53,200 bases of DNA from Paenibacillus solani (GTDB lineage Bacteria; Bacillota; Bacilli; Paenibacillales; Paenibacillaceae): positions 514,241-567,440 of the forward strand of contig NZ_LIUT01000006.1 in assembly GCF_001277345.1 (NCBI RefSeq), given 5' to 3'. The translations under genes and the position numbers were made by a program. The notes under the pieces are model-generated. The model did not search any database. It saw only the letters and a program-made list of their open reading frames with translations, and was not told the DNA's origin. The first letter of the stretch is position 1. Each line of letters begins with the position of its first letter. Positions 7,955 to 17,338 of this stretch are shown here, piece after piece.

Positions 7955-8984
7955 ATGTTAAAAACAGATTATGTAGATGTATTGACTGTGATCTCCAATC
8001 GCTTATATGAATCTGCGGCAAGAGTTATCCAGACTTCCAGCAGGCTCATGCAGGCAAACACCTTCTGTATTGCATTGAATGATCGGCATACTACAACCGT
8101 TCTGAAATCGTTCAATCGGGAAGCGGTATAATTACTACCAGTATTGCGAGGAAGATATTGATTTACTATTATCCCTCTCGGCTTTTTTTGCGGATATGCT
8201 TGAACTGGAATCTACGATTGGGAATCTAAAACAGGCTGAAGAAGAGAATCAGCGGATCATGCAAGAGAAATCGGAGCTTCTCGCTGTGATGAGCCATGAG
8301 ATACGGACTCCAATGAACGGAATCATGGGGATGTCGGCATTACTTCAGGCCACCGCTCTGGATGATGAGCAGAGGGAGTATGTGGAGCTTATTGAACAGA
8401 GCGGCGAATCTCTGTTAACTATGATTGAACATGTGTTGGAGTATTCCAAAGTAGAGAGTAAGAAGTTGGAACTGGTAATGGGGCCTTTATATATTCGTCC
8501 ATTGATTAAGCAGGTATCCAGCCTGATTAGAAATGACGTACAGCGTAAAGGAATCGAGCTCCAAATCGACATAGCGGAGCATGTACCTGAAAGAATAACA
8601 TCAGACGCTGATAAAATAAGGCAGATTCTCATAAATCTAATCTCGAACGCGATCAAGTTCACGAGCGAGGGGAAGGTAAGTGTCGAGGTTGGTGTATCGG
8701 ATGACCGGGAATCTTCGGACATCAAAGAAATTATGGTTTCCGTCCGGGATACGGGAATCGGTATCCCGGCAGACCGGATGCATCGTTTGTTCCAGTCTTT
8801 TTCCCAAGTCCATCATCAGGAAGTAACTCGTGAATATACGGGAACGGGGCTTGGACTTTCCATCTGTAAACAGCTGACCGAATTGATCAATGGCCGCATC
8901 TGGCTTGAAGATACTTCAGGACAGGGAGCGTGTTTCACGTTTACGATCCCTCTAATCGGTGTACAGGAAACGATACTTACATGA
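7955..8984 (+). pseudogene. Decayed GAF-domain sensor histidine kinase
   Basis: ATG at 7955, after a purine-rich ribosome site, opens a 58-residue frame (7955-8131) that looks like the start of a GAF domain (SSRLMQANTFCIALNDRHTT ... VLKSFNREAV). It stops at TAA. In another frame, immediately after, reading resumes with YNYYQYCEEDIDLLLSLSAFF, the usual end of such GAF domains, then runs into HisKA (MSHEIRTPMNGIMGM, phospho-acceptor His) and HATPase_c (NLISNAIKF, DTGIGIPADR, GTGLGLSI) to 8984. The middle of the GAF domain, about 80-100 residues, is missing at the junction and the frame is shifted, so a deletion has broken the gene. The kinase core alone could start at ATG 8196, but no ribosome site precedes it. 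Relatives are often hybrid kinases; no receiver domain remains. Confidence 0.75.
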
Positions 8985-9024
8985 AGGTAAGACGTGAATA
9001 TAAACTAGAGGTCGTCAGGCCGAG

Positions 9025-9053
9025 CAAAAGGTACCCTATGGGGTGCTTTTTTT
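9025..9053 (+). terminator. Rho-independent terminator
   Basis: AAAAGGTACCC-TATG-GGGTGCTTTT forms an 11-bp stem with two G-T pairs and a T7 tail. Confidence 0.75.
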
Positions 9054-9421
9054 GTTGAACCGGTCAATTTCCTCGTTACAAACCATACATATTCAAGAAT
9101 AGTTTAGCATCTATATCAGTTCCTGAGCTGCAGTTGCATACACCTATTTTTTAAGTCTGAAGAACTAATATAATACGTACTCATACATCAAAGTAAAATG
9201 TTGTAAAAAGTCCCTGTCAACCTCTCAATTAATACCCAAGCCTTACCGATAACTAATAAATCAGAGTCTTTTCCCCTTGTTATCTGCCAAATTCTTTCGA
9301 CATAATCTGTTCATTTTGTATGTTTAAAGACAATGTCCGTACAGAAAAAAGAGCAATCGCTAAAAATTTTGGACATAAGATTGGTTAGGGCTCAGGGACT
9401 ATTTTCGGGAGGGTTTACAGC
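9054..9421 (+). other. AT-rich intergenic region before the chemoreceptor
   Basis: About 370 bases with no credible gene. TATAAT occurs at 9169-9174 but lacks a good -35. No sigma-D (TAAA-N15-GCCGATAT) motility promoter could be recognised. The promoter of the chemoreceptor is therefore unassigned. Confidence 0.4.
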
Positions 9422-11389
9422 ATGTATAAGAGTCTTAAGCAAAAAATGATTACCATGATATGTTTGCTCTTGCTAGTCAGTCTTGGTTCCGTCAACGCCA
9501 TTACTTACGTCAGGTCCTCTGACATACTGCAGCAGAGTCTGGACAAAGAAGCACAGCTTAACGCCGAGAAGCTAGCCCTTCAGATCGACCAATTTCTCGA
9601 TGTAGAGATTGCTAAGGTTGAGAGTGTAGGAAAATTCATTCAGGGGAACAAAGCTGAAGACTTGAAATTGATTCAAGCTGCGCAGGAGCGCAATCCCGAA
9701 TTTGAAACTTTTTTCTTCTCCTATGATTTGACAGGAAAGAACGTCATTAACTTTCTGGGTGAAGTGACCGACGTATCGGACCGCGTCCATTATCAAGAAG
9801 CCGGGAAGGGCGAAGGCAAGCTGGTCGTGTCTGAACCGATCCTATCCAAGAGAACGGGAAACAGCATCGTGACCATGATTATCCCGTTGATGAAAGATGG
9901 TAAGCAGTACGGTTATATGGGCTCTACCCTTCCAATCAACGAGATTCAAAAAAAAGTGTCCAACCAAACATTCGGAACTACCGGCTATGCTTTTCTGTTA
10001 AGTAAAGCAGGAACGTTCATGTGGTCTCCGGAAGAGGAGCTTGTTCTTAATAAAGGCATTAAAGATATTGATAATCCCGGATTAAATAAAGCCTATGAGG
10101 AAGTCATTCAGGGCAAATCGGGCACTTTTAACTATGAAGTAGAAGGAGCCGATTACTCAGGAGCCTATGCACCATCCTACTTTAATTGGGGCATTTTTGT
10201 GGCTGCACCGACCAAAGAGCTGAATGCTCCGATCACGGAGATGTCGATTACCATGATCATCATATCGGTAGGGGCTTTGATCTTATCCGCCTTTTCTGTG
10301 ATATATGTTACGGAGCAAATTGTTAGGCCGATTCGCAAGCTTAACACAGCTGTCAAAGAAGTTGCAGCTGGTGACTTGACTAAGACCATCCAAGTGGAAG
10401 GGAAGGATGAGATTGCGGTCCTCTCCAACGACTTTAACCAGACAGTATCCCATCTGAAGCATCTGGTCGTCGGAGTGAGCGATTCATCCCGCCAAGTCCT
10501 GTCGGTCACGGAGACCGTATCGAGTGGAGTAGATACAGCCATGGTCAGTGTTGATCGGATCGGCTCTTCCATTCGCCAAATTGCAAATGGAGCGAATACT
10601 CATGCTTCAAGCTCTAACGAAATCGCAATGTCCATGAATGATATGGCAAGCGGGATTGTCAAAATTGCCGAAACATCTTCCATGGTGTCTGAAGCCGCAC
10701 AGGAAGCTGCTAATCAGGCTGAGACCGGATCGGTTGTCGTTGAACAAGCGGTGAAGCAAATCGGAAACATCGGAGAGGGAACGTCTAAAGTTGGTACGGC
10801 CATTGGGCGTTTGAATGAACGTTCTTCTGAAATCGAGCAGATTTTGAGCTTCATCACGGAAGTAACTTCCCGTATTCGACTGCTATCCCTGAATGCTTCC
10901 ATCGAAGCAGCCAGAGCAGGTGAGCATGGCCGCGGCTTTGCCGTTGTGGCAGAAGAAGTCAAGAAGCTGGCTGGGCAGTCCGAGGATTCAACAGACCAGA
11001 TTGCGAAGCTGATTACGGAAATTCGCGAAGACACCATTAATGCCGTGGAGGTCATGGACGTCAGTCGGAAGGATGTAGAAGACGGAATTACGCTGATCCA
11101 AGAGGTTCGTGCCAAATTCGATAATATTTTGACTGCTACGCGAAATGTTGCCGATCACATTTTGGAAGTATCTGCAGCTTCCGAAGAAATGTCCGCCGGC
11201 TCTGAACAGGTGAGTGCTTCGGTTGAAGAGCTTAAATCCATTGCGGATCTGACCTCGACGGATGCACAACAAGTGACAGCCGCGGTCGAGAATCAAATCT
11301 CAACAATCAAGGAAATTTCAGACTCTGTGAAACAGCTCGAAATGGTTGCTCAAGAACTTAACAAAGAGCTTGCCAAATTCAGTCTCTAG
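9422..11389 (+). CDS. Methyl-accepting chemotaxis protein (dCache-HAMP-MCP)
   Basis: A 655-residue membrane chemoreceptor that signals to CheA/CheW. A first membrane span (about 9-29) and a second (about 274-298) enclose a large extracytoplasmic Cache-type sensor. Then come HAMP (about 299-352, EQIVRPIRKLNTAVKEVAAGD) and a long coiled-coil signalling domain. The conserved hairpin tip is LLSLNASIEAARAGEHGRGF followed by AVVAEEVKKLA, near residues 487-515. It contains two Ser where Ala is most common. GGGAGGG precedes ATG by about nine bases. The next gene encodes a secreted binding-protein-like product, which might present a ligand to this receptor; that is inference. No che genes are in the window. 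Confidence 0.93.
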   Translation: MYKSLKQKMITMICLLLLVSLGSVNAITYVRSSDILQQSLDKEAQLNAEKLALQIDQFLDVEIAKVESVGKFIQGNKAEDLKLIQAAQERNPEFETFFFSYDLTGKNVINFLGEVTDVSDRVHYQEAGKGEGKLVVSEPILSKRTGNSIVTMIIPLMKDGKQYGYMGSTLPINEIQKKVSNQTFGTTGYAFLLSKAGTFMWSPEEELVLNKGIKDIDNPGLNKAYEEVIQGKSGTFNYEVEGADYSGAYAPSYFNWGIFVAAPTKELNAPITEMSITMIIISVGALILSAFSVIYVTEQIVRPIRKLNTAVKEVAAGDLTKTIQVEGKDEIAVLSNDFNQTVSHLKHLVVGVSDSSRQVLSVTETVSSGVDTAMVSVDRIGSSIRQIANGANTHASSSNEIAMSMNDMASGIVKIAETSSMVSEAAQEAANQAETGSVVVEQAVKQIGNIGEGTSKVGTAIGRLNERSSEIEQILSFITEVTSRIRLLSLNASIEAARAGEHGRGFAVVAEEVKKLAGQSEDSTDQIAKLITEIREDTINAVEVMDVSRKDVEDGITLIQEVRAKFDNILTATRNVADHILEVSAASEEMSAGSEQVSASVEELKSIADLTSTDAQQVTAAVENQISTIKEISDSVKQLEMVAQELNKELAKFSL

Positions 11390-11577
11390 CAATCCTTCCT
11401 ATGGTGACCGCACGTAGGGTACTTGAAAGGGGGGATGTCTGTAAGAAATGAAGAAGCTGCCTTAACAGAAGGCCAGCAGCAAGAAATTCTCAAATGTTTC
11501 AGGCAGATGATGCCGCTGCCAAATCAAGAGCATTCGATGAAAAACAACAAGAAGACAAACAGGAGGAAACTTAAAAA

Positions 11578-12438
11578 ATGGCTAAGAATTGGAAAAAGGT
11601 ATTAATTGCAGGGATAGTCAGCTTATCATTGGTAGCAACAGGCTTTGCAGCAAACGAGGTTCTCACTTCACCGGAGGTGTCCGCTAAGTCGGCTTCGTCC
11701 ACTGCACCTGGGCAACTGAAGAAACAAGCAGCTTCCCAACTTGATGAGATTATCGAGAGAGGCTACATACGGGTTGGTATGACAGGGGATTACAAACCGT
11801 TCACATATTTGAATCCTGCTACAAAGCAATATGAAGGTTATGACGTTGATGCTATGGAAGAACTCGGTAAAGATCTTGGCGTAGAAGTGCGCTATGTAAA
11901 CACGACTTGGCCTGACATGATGAAGGATTTGCAAGCTGACAAGTTCGACATCGCTGTAGGCGGCGTAACCCGTAACACAGCAAGACAAAAAACAGCTTAC
12001 GTATCCCAAGGCTACATTTCATTCGGTAAGGCACCTTTGATCCGTGCGGAAGACAAGGACAAATACTTGACCGTTGAAGATATCAACAAGCCGTCGGTAC
12101 GCATAGGTGTGAATCCGGGCGGAACGAACGATGTATTCGTGCGTCAGCATCTGACAAAAGCCAACGTAACGGTGGTTCCAAACAACTTGGATATCCCGCA
12201 TTTGGTTGCTGACGGTACGTATGATGTGATGATCACGGATACAATTGAAGCGATCACGTATGCTAAAGCAGATTCCAGACTGTATGCTGCATTAACGGAC
12301 AAGCCGTTCACGAACAGTGAAAAAGGCTACATGATTCCTCGTGGCGACTTTGAATATGCGAGCTATTTGGAAATGTGGATCGACGAAATGAAGCTCCAAG
12401 GCAAGTTTGCGGACATCCATAAAAAATGGTTGGAATAG
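11578..12438 (+). CDS. Secreted cyclohexadienyl dehydratase/PheC-like or amino-acid-binding protein
   Basis: A 286-residue protein with a cleavable signal peptide (VLIAGIVSLSLVATGFA) but no lipobox cysteine, so the mature form should be released rather than anchored. The mature part has the type-2 periplasmic-binding fold (SBP_bac_3). It shows blocks typical of the PheC subgroup: RVGMTGDYKPFTY, GYDVDAMEEL, DKFDIAVGGVT, VNPGGTNDVFVRQHL, MITDTIEA and KGYMIPRGD. PheC enzymes convert arogenate or prephenate to phenylalanine or phenylpyruvate outside the cytoplasm in Gram-negatives. Most relatives here are annotated only as binding proteins. No ABC permease or ATPase is next to it, which fits an enzyme or a chemoreceptor ligand carrier better than an importer. 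AGGAGG lies about 10 bases before ATG. It follows the chemoreceptor by 188 bases. Confidence 0.7.
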   Translation: MAKNWKKVLIAGIVSLSLVATGFAANEVLTSPEVSAKSASSTAPGQLKKQAASQLDEIIERGYIRVGMTGDYKPFTYLNPATKQYEGYDVDAMEELGKDLGVEVRYVNTTWPDMMKDLQADKFDIAVGGVTRNTARQKTAYVSQGYISFGKAPLIRAEDKDKYLTVEDINKPSVRIGVNPGGTNDVFVRQHLTKANVTVVPNNLDIPHLVADGTYDVMITDTIEAITYAKADSRLYAALTDKPFTNSEKGYMIPRGDFEYASYLEMWIDEMKLQGKFADIHKKWLE

Positions 12439-12473
12439 CATATCCCCGGCTGCATAGTAACAGCCAATCTCTG

Positions 12474-12515
12474 CCAGCAGATCAGGACAAAAACCCTGAT
12501 CTGCTGGTTTTTTTT
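12474..12515 (+). terminator. Strong rho-independent terminator
   Basis: CCAGCAGATCAGG (12474-12486) pairs perfectly with CCTGATCTGCTGG (12495-12507), followed by T8. Confidence 0.95.
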
Positions 12516-12642
12516 GTTTCGAGAGAAAAGTCCGCAGGCGCTGGTCTTAAGGTATGGTCGTTTACCAACCAAGCAGTATGGGTAGTTAATAGACATGGCA
12601 TTGGCCTTAATTACTTCAGAATAATGAAATGGGGGGCAGACC

Positions 12643-13863
12643 ATGAAGCTTGGTAAATGGATCGCGGTGTGTTTGTCGACCGTATTAATGCTAACCGCTT
12701 GCGGTGCTAAAGAGGAATCGGGACGGGTACAGATAGAGTTTTTTCAGAATAAGCCCGAAGCAAAGGGATCCTTCGACGCACTCATCGAGAAGTTTAATGA
12801 ATCCCAATCCAGGATCAAGGTGATTCAGGTGAATCCGCCGGATGCGGAGACAGTCCTCAAGACAAGAGTCGTCAAGAACGACATTCCTGATATTATCGGC
12901 ATGGGCGCAACCGATACCTATTCATTGCTGGCGCAAAGTGGCATTTTCATGGATTTGACGAATAACTCGCTGCTGAGCCAGGTTGATGAGACCTACGTTG
13001 AGATGCTGAAGGACGTGGCAGGGATGGAGGAGGTTACAGGCATACCCTACTCCACTAACGCTAACGGTGTAATGTACAACAAAGAAATTTTCAAAGAAAT
13101 GGGACTCCGTGTTCCCCGGACTTGGGACGAGCTGTTAGCTACGGCGCAGAAGGTCAAGGAAGCGGGAAAGATTCCGTTTTACTTCACATATAAAGACGAT
13201 TGGCAGACGGTGCTGCCGTTTAATGCTTTGGCCTCTAATCTGGAAGGGGTTGAATTTTACATGGATCGGCGAGAAGGCAAGATAACCTTCGCTGAGAAAT
13301 ATCGTGAAATTGCAGAGAAGCAGCTTGCATTGATGGATTATGGCCATGGGGACAATTTTGGCAAGAACTATGCAGACGGCAACAGGGGGTTTGCGAGAGG
13401 CGAATCGGCCATGTATATCCAGGGAACCTGGGCGATTCCGGAAATTCGCAAAGCCAATCCAGACGTACCGATCGGCTTCTTTCCGCTGCCAACCGGCAAT
13501 AATCCGGAAGAGAACAAACTCATTTCGGGTGTGGATACGCTGCTGGCCATATCCGATCGTTCGAAACATAAAGAGGAAGCACAGCAATTTATTCAATTTC
13601 TGCTCAAACCAGAGAACAGCAAGCAATATATAACCGAGCAAACGCTGTTCTCAACCGTTGATGGGGTGAAGCAGGATGATCCTGCCGTTGCGGAGCTGCT
13701 GCCTTATCTGGAGCAGGACCAGGTTCTCGATTTTGCTGACCACTATATTCCGGCGGCTGTGCAGTTAAACTCGGTGATTCAGTCCTTCCTGCAGAACCGG
13801 GATATCGATGGGTACTTGAAGAAGCTGGACACCGAATGGGACAAGGTAGCTGACAGGCGCTAA
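12643..13863 (+). CDS. Sugar ABC transporter substrate-binding lipoprotein
   Basis: A 406-residue extracellular lipoprotein of the SBP_bac_1 (family 1) type. The lipobox LTAC places the lipidated cysteine at residue 20. Family blocks include the N-terminal strand RVQIEFFQNKPEAKG, PDIIGMGATDTYSLLAQSG, GIPYSTNANGVMYNKEIF, PRTWDEL, and ARGESAMYIQGTWAIPEI. It should deliver an oligosaccharide or sugar to the two permeases encoded directly downstream. A G6 run six to seven bases before ATG is the ribosome site. The closest functional comparisons are multiple-sugar binding proteins of Paenibacillus; the exact sugar is not readable. It begins a three-gene operon without a local ATPase. Confidence 0.92.
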   Translation: MKLGKWIAVCLSTVLMLTACGAKEESGRVQIEFFQNKPEAKGSFDALIEKFNESQSRIKVIQVNPPDAETVLKTRVVKNDIPDIIGMGATDTYSLLAQSGIFMDLTNNSLLSQVDETYVEMLKDVAGMEEVTGIPYSTNANGVMYNKEIFKEMGLRVPRTWDELLATAQKVKEAGKIPFYFTYKDDWQTVLPFNALASNLEGVEFYMDRREGKITFAEKYREIAEKQLALMDYGHGDNFGKNYADGNRGFARGESAMYIQGTWAIPEIRKANPDVPIGFFPLPTGNNPEENKLISGVDTLLAISDRSKHKEEAQQFIQFLLKPENSKQYITEQTLFSTVDGVKQDDPAVAELLPYLEQDQVLDFADHYIPAAVQLNSVIQSFLQNRDIDGYLKKLDTEWDKVADRR

Positions 13864-13946
13864 CGGTGTGATATTTACTTTTCCACGATACCTACAATAT
13901 CCAGTCATATCTCACAATACCCACGAAGGATGGAGGAGGACCGGAC

Positions 13947-14813
13947 ATGAACAAGCGGCTTACGCCTTATTATTTGATGACCATACCCGCAGTGGTGTTG
14001 TTCTTCGTATTTCTGACGCTGCCAGCTTTGCAGGGGGTGTACTACTCCTTCACGAACTGGAACGGATTCGGTGATAACTTCGACTTCATCGGATTTAAGA
14101 ATTACGTCAATCTGTTCAAGGATGGGAACGTGGGCCACGCGTACTGGTTCACATTCAAATTCGCTGTGGTGGTTACCATCCTCATCAACATTTTCAGTCT
14201 GCTGATTGCTATGGGATTGAACGCTAAGATCAAAGCGAGGAATTTCTTCAGAGGCATTTACTTTCTGCCGAATATTCTGAGCGTGCTGATTGTAGGTTAC
14301 ATATTCAATTATATGTTCTCGAATGTGTTTACTATATGGGGAAAAAACCTGGGAATCGATTGGCTGTCTACCAATATTCTGGGCAGTGAACAGCATGCCT
14401 GGATCGGAGTCGTGATCGTAGCGGTATGGCAGGGCATTGCCTATAACACGATCCTCTATCTCGCAGGGCTTCAGACCATTTCCCGCACGCTGTACGAGGC
14501 TTCCAGCCTCGATGGAGCTAACCGCTGGCAGGAGTTCTGGAAAATCACCTTTCCGCTAATTGCACCATTTTTTACAATCAATATGGTGCTGGCAATGAAG
14601 AACTCCTTAATGGTCTTTGATCAGATCATAGCCCTCACCAACGGTGGGCCAGGAAGGGCGACACAGTCGATCTCCCACCTGATCTACACCGGCGGCTTTG
14701 AGGGAGGAGAATTTGCCTATCAATCCGCAAACTCCGTGATCTACTTCATCTTAATTGCCACCATATCGGTCGTGCAGATTCGGTTCCTGCAGAGAAGAGA
14801 GGGGGATGTGTAA
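13947..14813 (+). CDS. Sugar ABC transporter permease (MalF/UgpA type)
   Basis: A 288-residue inner-membrane permease with six predicted spans. The EAA loop that docks the ATPase reads EASSLDGANRWQEFWKITFP near residues 190-209. YYLMTIPAVVLFFVFLTLPAL forms the first span, and the C-terminal region contains NGGPGRATQS, typical of this family. The ribosome site GGAGGAGGACCGGAC ends at the ATG; the same 15 bases precede the pirin gene at 32621. It overlaps the next permease gene by one base (TAATG), indicating coupled translation. It works with the lipoprotein upstream. Confidence 0.93.
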   Translation: MNKRLTPYYLMTIPAVVLFFVFLTLPALQGVYYSFTNWNGFGDNFDFIGFKNYVNLFKDGNVGHAYWFTFKFAVVVTILINIFSLLIAMGLNAKIKARNFFRGIYFLPNILSVLIVGYIFNYMFSNVFTIWGKNLGIDWLSTNILGSEQHAWIGVVIVAVWQGIAYNTILYLAGLQTISRTLYEASSLDGANRWQEFWKITFPLIAPFFTINMVLAMKNSLMVFDQIIALTNGGPGRATQSISHLIYTGGFEGGEFAYQSANSVIYFILIATISVVQIRFLQRREGDV

Positions 14814-15631
14814 TGCGGACGAAAACGAACTGGGTGGTTATGCTTCTCATTACGCTGGGTACGATCCTGATTCTGTTCCCGCTGTATATGACGATTACGA
14901 TTGCGCTCAAAACGCCGGAGGATATGTTGTCATCTGTGTTCGGCTTACCAAGGGAGCTTCATTTCGAAAACTTTACGAACGCGATCCAAATGACCAACTT
15001 CTTCAATGCGCTGGGCAATAGTGCGATGGTAACGACGGCAACGGTTGTGTTGACCCTGCTGACCAATTCGCTTGTTGCTTATGCCATTGCCCGCAATATG
15101 AACCGAAAGTTCTTCAAGGGTTTATATTTTTATTTTATCAGCGCCATGTTCATTCCTTTTCCGATCATTATGCTGCCGCTAGTCAAATTGACGGCTGGCC
15201 TTCATATGACGAATCTGGTCGGGCTTACGATTTTGCATACCGTTTATGCATTGGCATTTAACGTTTTTGTGTATGTCGGTTACATTAAATCGATTCCGGT
15301 TGCGCTGGAGGAGGCAGCCCGTGTGGATGGCACATCAACTTGGGGAACATTCTGGAGAATCATATTCCCGATGATGGCGCCCATGAACGCGACGGTTGGC
15401 ATTCTGATCTGCCTCTCCACGTACAATGACTTCCTGTTGCCGCTTATCATCATCAGCGACACAAGCTCTTATACGCTGCCGCTGGTGCAATATATATTCC
15501 AAGGGCAGTTCAACACAGACTTCAATTTGGCTTTTGCTTCGTACCTGATGGCGATGCTGCCGATGATCATCATCTATTTGTTTGCACAGAAGTGGATCAT
15601 TAACGGCATCACGCAAGGGGCAGTGAAATAA
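14813..15631 (+). CDS. Sugar ABC transporter permease (MalG/UgpE type)
   Basis: A 272-residue permease, partner of the preceding MalF-type protein. The EAA loop is EEAARVDGTSTWGTFWRIIFP near residues 163-183, and the N terminus has the usual long first span (LITLGTILILFPLYMTI). Its ATG overlaps the stop of the upstream permease. No ATPase gene follows. In Bacillales such importers commonly share the MsmX/UgpC-type ATPase encoded elsewhere, so this absence is normal. Confidence 0.93.
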   Translation: MRTKTNWVVMLLITLGTILILFPLYMTITIALKTPEDMLSSVFGLPRELHFENFTNAIQMTNFFNALGNSAMVTTATVVLTLLTNSLVAYAIARNMNRKFFKGLYFYFISAMFIPFPIIMLPLVKLTAGLHMTNLVGLTILHTVYALAFNVFVYVGYIKSIPVALEEAARVDGTSTWGTFWRIIFPMMAPMNATVGILICLSTYNDFLLPLIIISDTSSYTLPLVQYIFQGQFNTDFNLAFASYLMAMLPMIIIYLFAQKWIINGITQGAVK

Positions 15632-15756
15632 GGCGCTGACTGCGTTTCCCCCTGGTTTCTCTGGAAGCAGCCTTCGTCACCTTTGAGAGCATAGAGCATA
15701 ACCGCCGGCCGGGGGCACCATAGCGGAGATCAGATGCAGACGGACCCTGACTTAAC

Positions 15757-15807
15757 AAAAAGCTGTATTCCAGATCATGTTCATCATGATGGGAATACAG
15801 CTTTTTT
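15757..15807. terminator. Bidirectional terminator
   Basis: AAAAAGCTGTATTCC (15757-15771) pairs with GGAATACAGCTTTTTT (15791-15806), with an inner ATCATG/CATGAT stem. It separates the convergent permease and esterase genes. Confidence 0.9.
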
Positions 15808-15874
15808 GCTGCCGCAAGGATACCGTCAGCAAGGAAGCGGTGCCTCGTGGGATGGCTTGTTTGCCGATCTATTT

Positions 15875-17338
15875 TTATAATTGCAGCATTTCCCGCTTCA
15901 TGGCATCCGGGTCCAGGGCAATTCCGATGTCGTAATTGAATATCATCGTTGCCCGTGTTGCTTGATCATAAGCAGGCCAAGGCAGCAATTCCGTATCCGG
16001 TGAGCCATGGCGGGCAAATGAAATCCAGGCATCCTGCATCCGGTCAGACAAGGCTTGTGTGGCATCATCGACGTGAACACCAATGTTCTGAAACAGTGCA
16101 AGTGTGTTAAATACAAACGGGATTTCCAGGGCATGCATCGCTTTGCCCAGCACCGGATGGCCAGGTAGCGTCCAATCGAATCGGTACATCCATACCGGCG
16201 CATGCTTGCTTTGAGCGGAAGCGAACTGCAGAGCTGAGCGCCAGAAATACAGATCCGTCATAATCTGGGCGTGTCCATCTATGTTGTACGGATAGGTCTT
16301 GAATATAGGGGCAGCATCCTCGATGCCGGTCATCAGCTCAACTGTACGGACAAGATCATCCTCTTTAACCAGTGGCATGTCCGGGCGGAAGAATAAGGCG
16401 CCTTCTTCCAGGTTCGTCCCGATGAGGATTGGCACGTCTTTGGCCCAGCCCGTTTGAATAGCCTGCAGCGGATCATGAGGCAGAGTATTCGGCTCAACTA
16501 CCGGTTGAAAAATCATGTTTATACCCGGTCCGATCCGCTTCTTCAGCCGTTCGCCGGCCTCGAATATCTGCTCACCGGACAGCGCTTCAAGTTGCTGGAT
16601 TTGATCTGGTGTCAGGTCCAGTTCCTTTAATAAACCAGCTGTTATCAGCTGTGCCTGTTCGGGAGTCATGATCTGGGAAGCGCCACTTTCCATAATGGCC
16701 TGCTTGAACAGCTCCTTGGCCGCAGGCATGGCCAGCAATGCAGCAATACTCATGCTACCTGCCGACTCGCCGAATACGGTGACCTGGTCCGGATCGCCTC
16801 CGAAGGCGCGGATATTGTCACGTACCCACTGCAGAGCAGCGATCTGGTCCAATAAGCCGGCATTGGAGGATAAGCCCTCTCCAAGTGGAGCCAGATGAAG
16901 AAAGCCAAGCGGGCCCAGTCGATAATTGAACGTCACGACAATCACGTTGCCTCGGAGAACGAAGGAAGTCCCATTATAGCTCGGCAAGCTGCCGGAGCCT
17001 GTGACGAAAGCTCCCCCGTGAATCCATACCATGACGGGCAGCAGCTCTACTGGCGGGTCCTGAGGAGCCCACACATTGAGATAGAGGGAATCCTCTGATA
17101 CCGTCTTGGTCACACCTCCACCTAACATGCTGGACGTGGACTCGAGCGGCTGAAGGCACATCGGACTGAAGTCGGTGGTTTCTTTGATTCCGTCCCAGGA
17201 ATCAGGCGGCACAGGGGCACGGAACCGCAGCGGGCCAACCGGGGGTTTTGCATAAGGAATGCCTTTCCATACACGGACGTCGTTCTCCAGACTGCCTTGG
17301 ATACGCCCGTTATTCGTTTGCACAACAAGCTCTGACAT
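15875..17338 (-). CDS. Type-B carboxylesterase (para-nitrobenzyl esterase family)
   Basis: A 487-residue alpha/beta-hydrolase of the carboxylesterase B family, hydrolysing carboxylic esters. Catalytic Ser192 lies in FGESAGS. The oxyanion hole is HGGAF (107-111), the second signature is EDSLYLNVW (82-90), the acid is probably the Glu in GTNLEEGALFF, and the His is in MHALEIPFVFN. Length matches PnbA of Bacillus. There is no signal peptide, so it is probably cytoplasmic. The ribosome site (GTAGAGAGAAC before ATG) is modest. It lies between a sugar importer and sugar-type dehydrogenases, so it might remove acyl groups from imported sugars, but the location is weak evidence. Confidence 0.9.
   Translation of the reverse strand: MSELVVQTNNGRIQGSLENDVRVWKGIPYAKPPVGPLRFRAPVPPDSWDGIKETTDFSPMCLQPLESTSSMLGGGVTKTVSEDSLYLNVWAPQDPPVELLPVMVWIHGGAFVTGSGSLPSYNGTSFVLRGNVIVVTFNYRLGPLGFLHLAPLGEGLSSNAGLLDQIAALQWVRDNIRAFGGDPDQVTVFGESAGSMSIAALLAMPAAKELFKQAIMESGASQIMTPEQAQLITAGLLKELDLTPDQIQQLEALSGEQIFEAGERLKKRIGPGINMIFQPVVEPNTLPHDPLQAIQTGWAKDVPILIGTNLEEGALFFRPDMPLVKEDDLVRTVELMTGIEDAAPIFKTYPYNIDGHAQIMTDLYFWRSALQFASAQSKHAPVWMYRFDWTLPGHPVLGKAMHALEIPFVFNTLALFQNIGVHVDDATQALSDRMQDAWISFARHGSPDTELLPWPAYDQATRATMIFNYDIGIALDPDAMKREMLQL

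Noticed and set aside
8196..8984. Stand-alone histidine kinase starting at ATG 8196
   Set aside because: No ribosome site precedes it, and the upstream remnant shows it is the 3' part of a broken GAF kinase, so it is listed as a pseudogene.
11423..11605. Sixty-codon frame between the chemoreceptor and the PheC-like gene
   Set aside because: The start has no proper ribosome-site spacing, the frame overlaps the next gene's start, and the peptide shows no family or structure.
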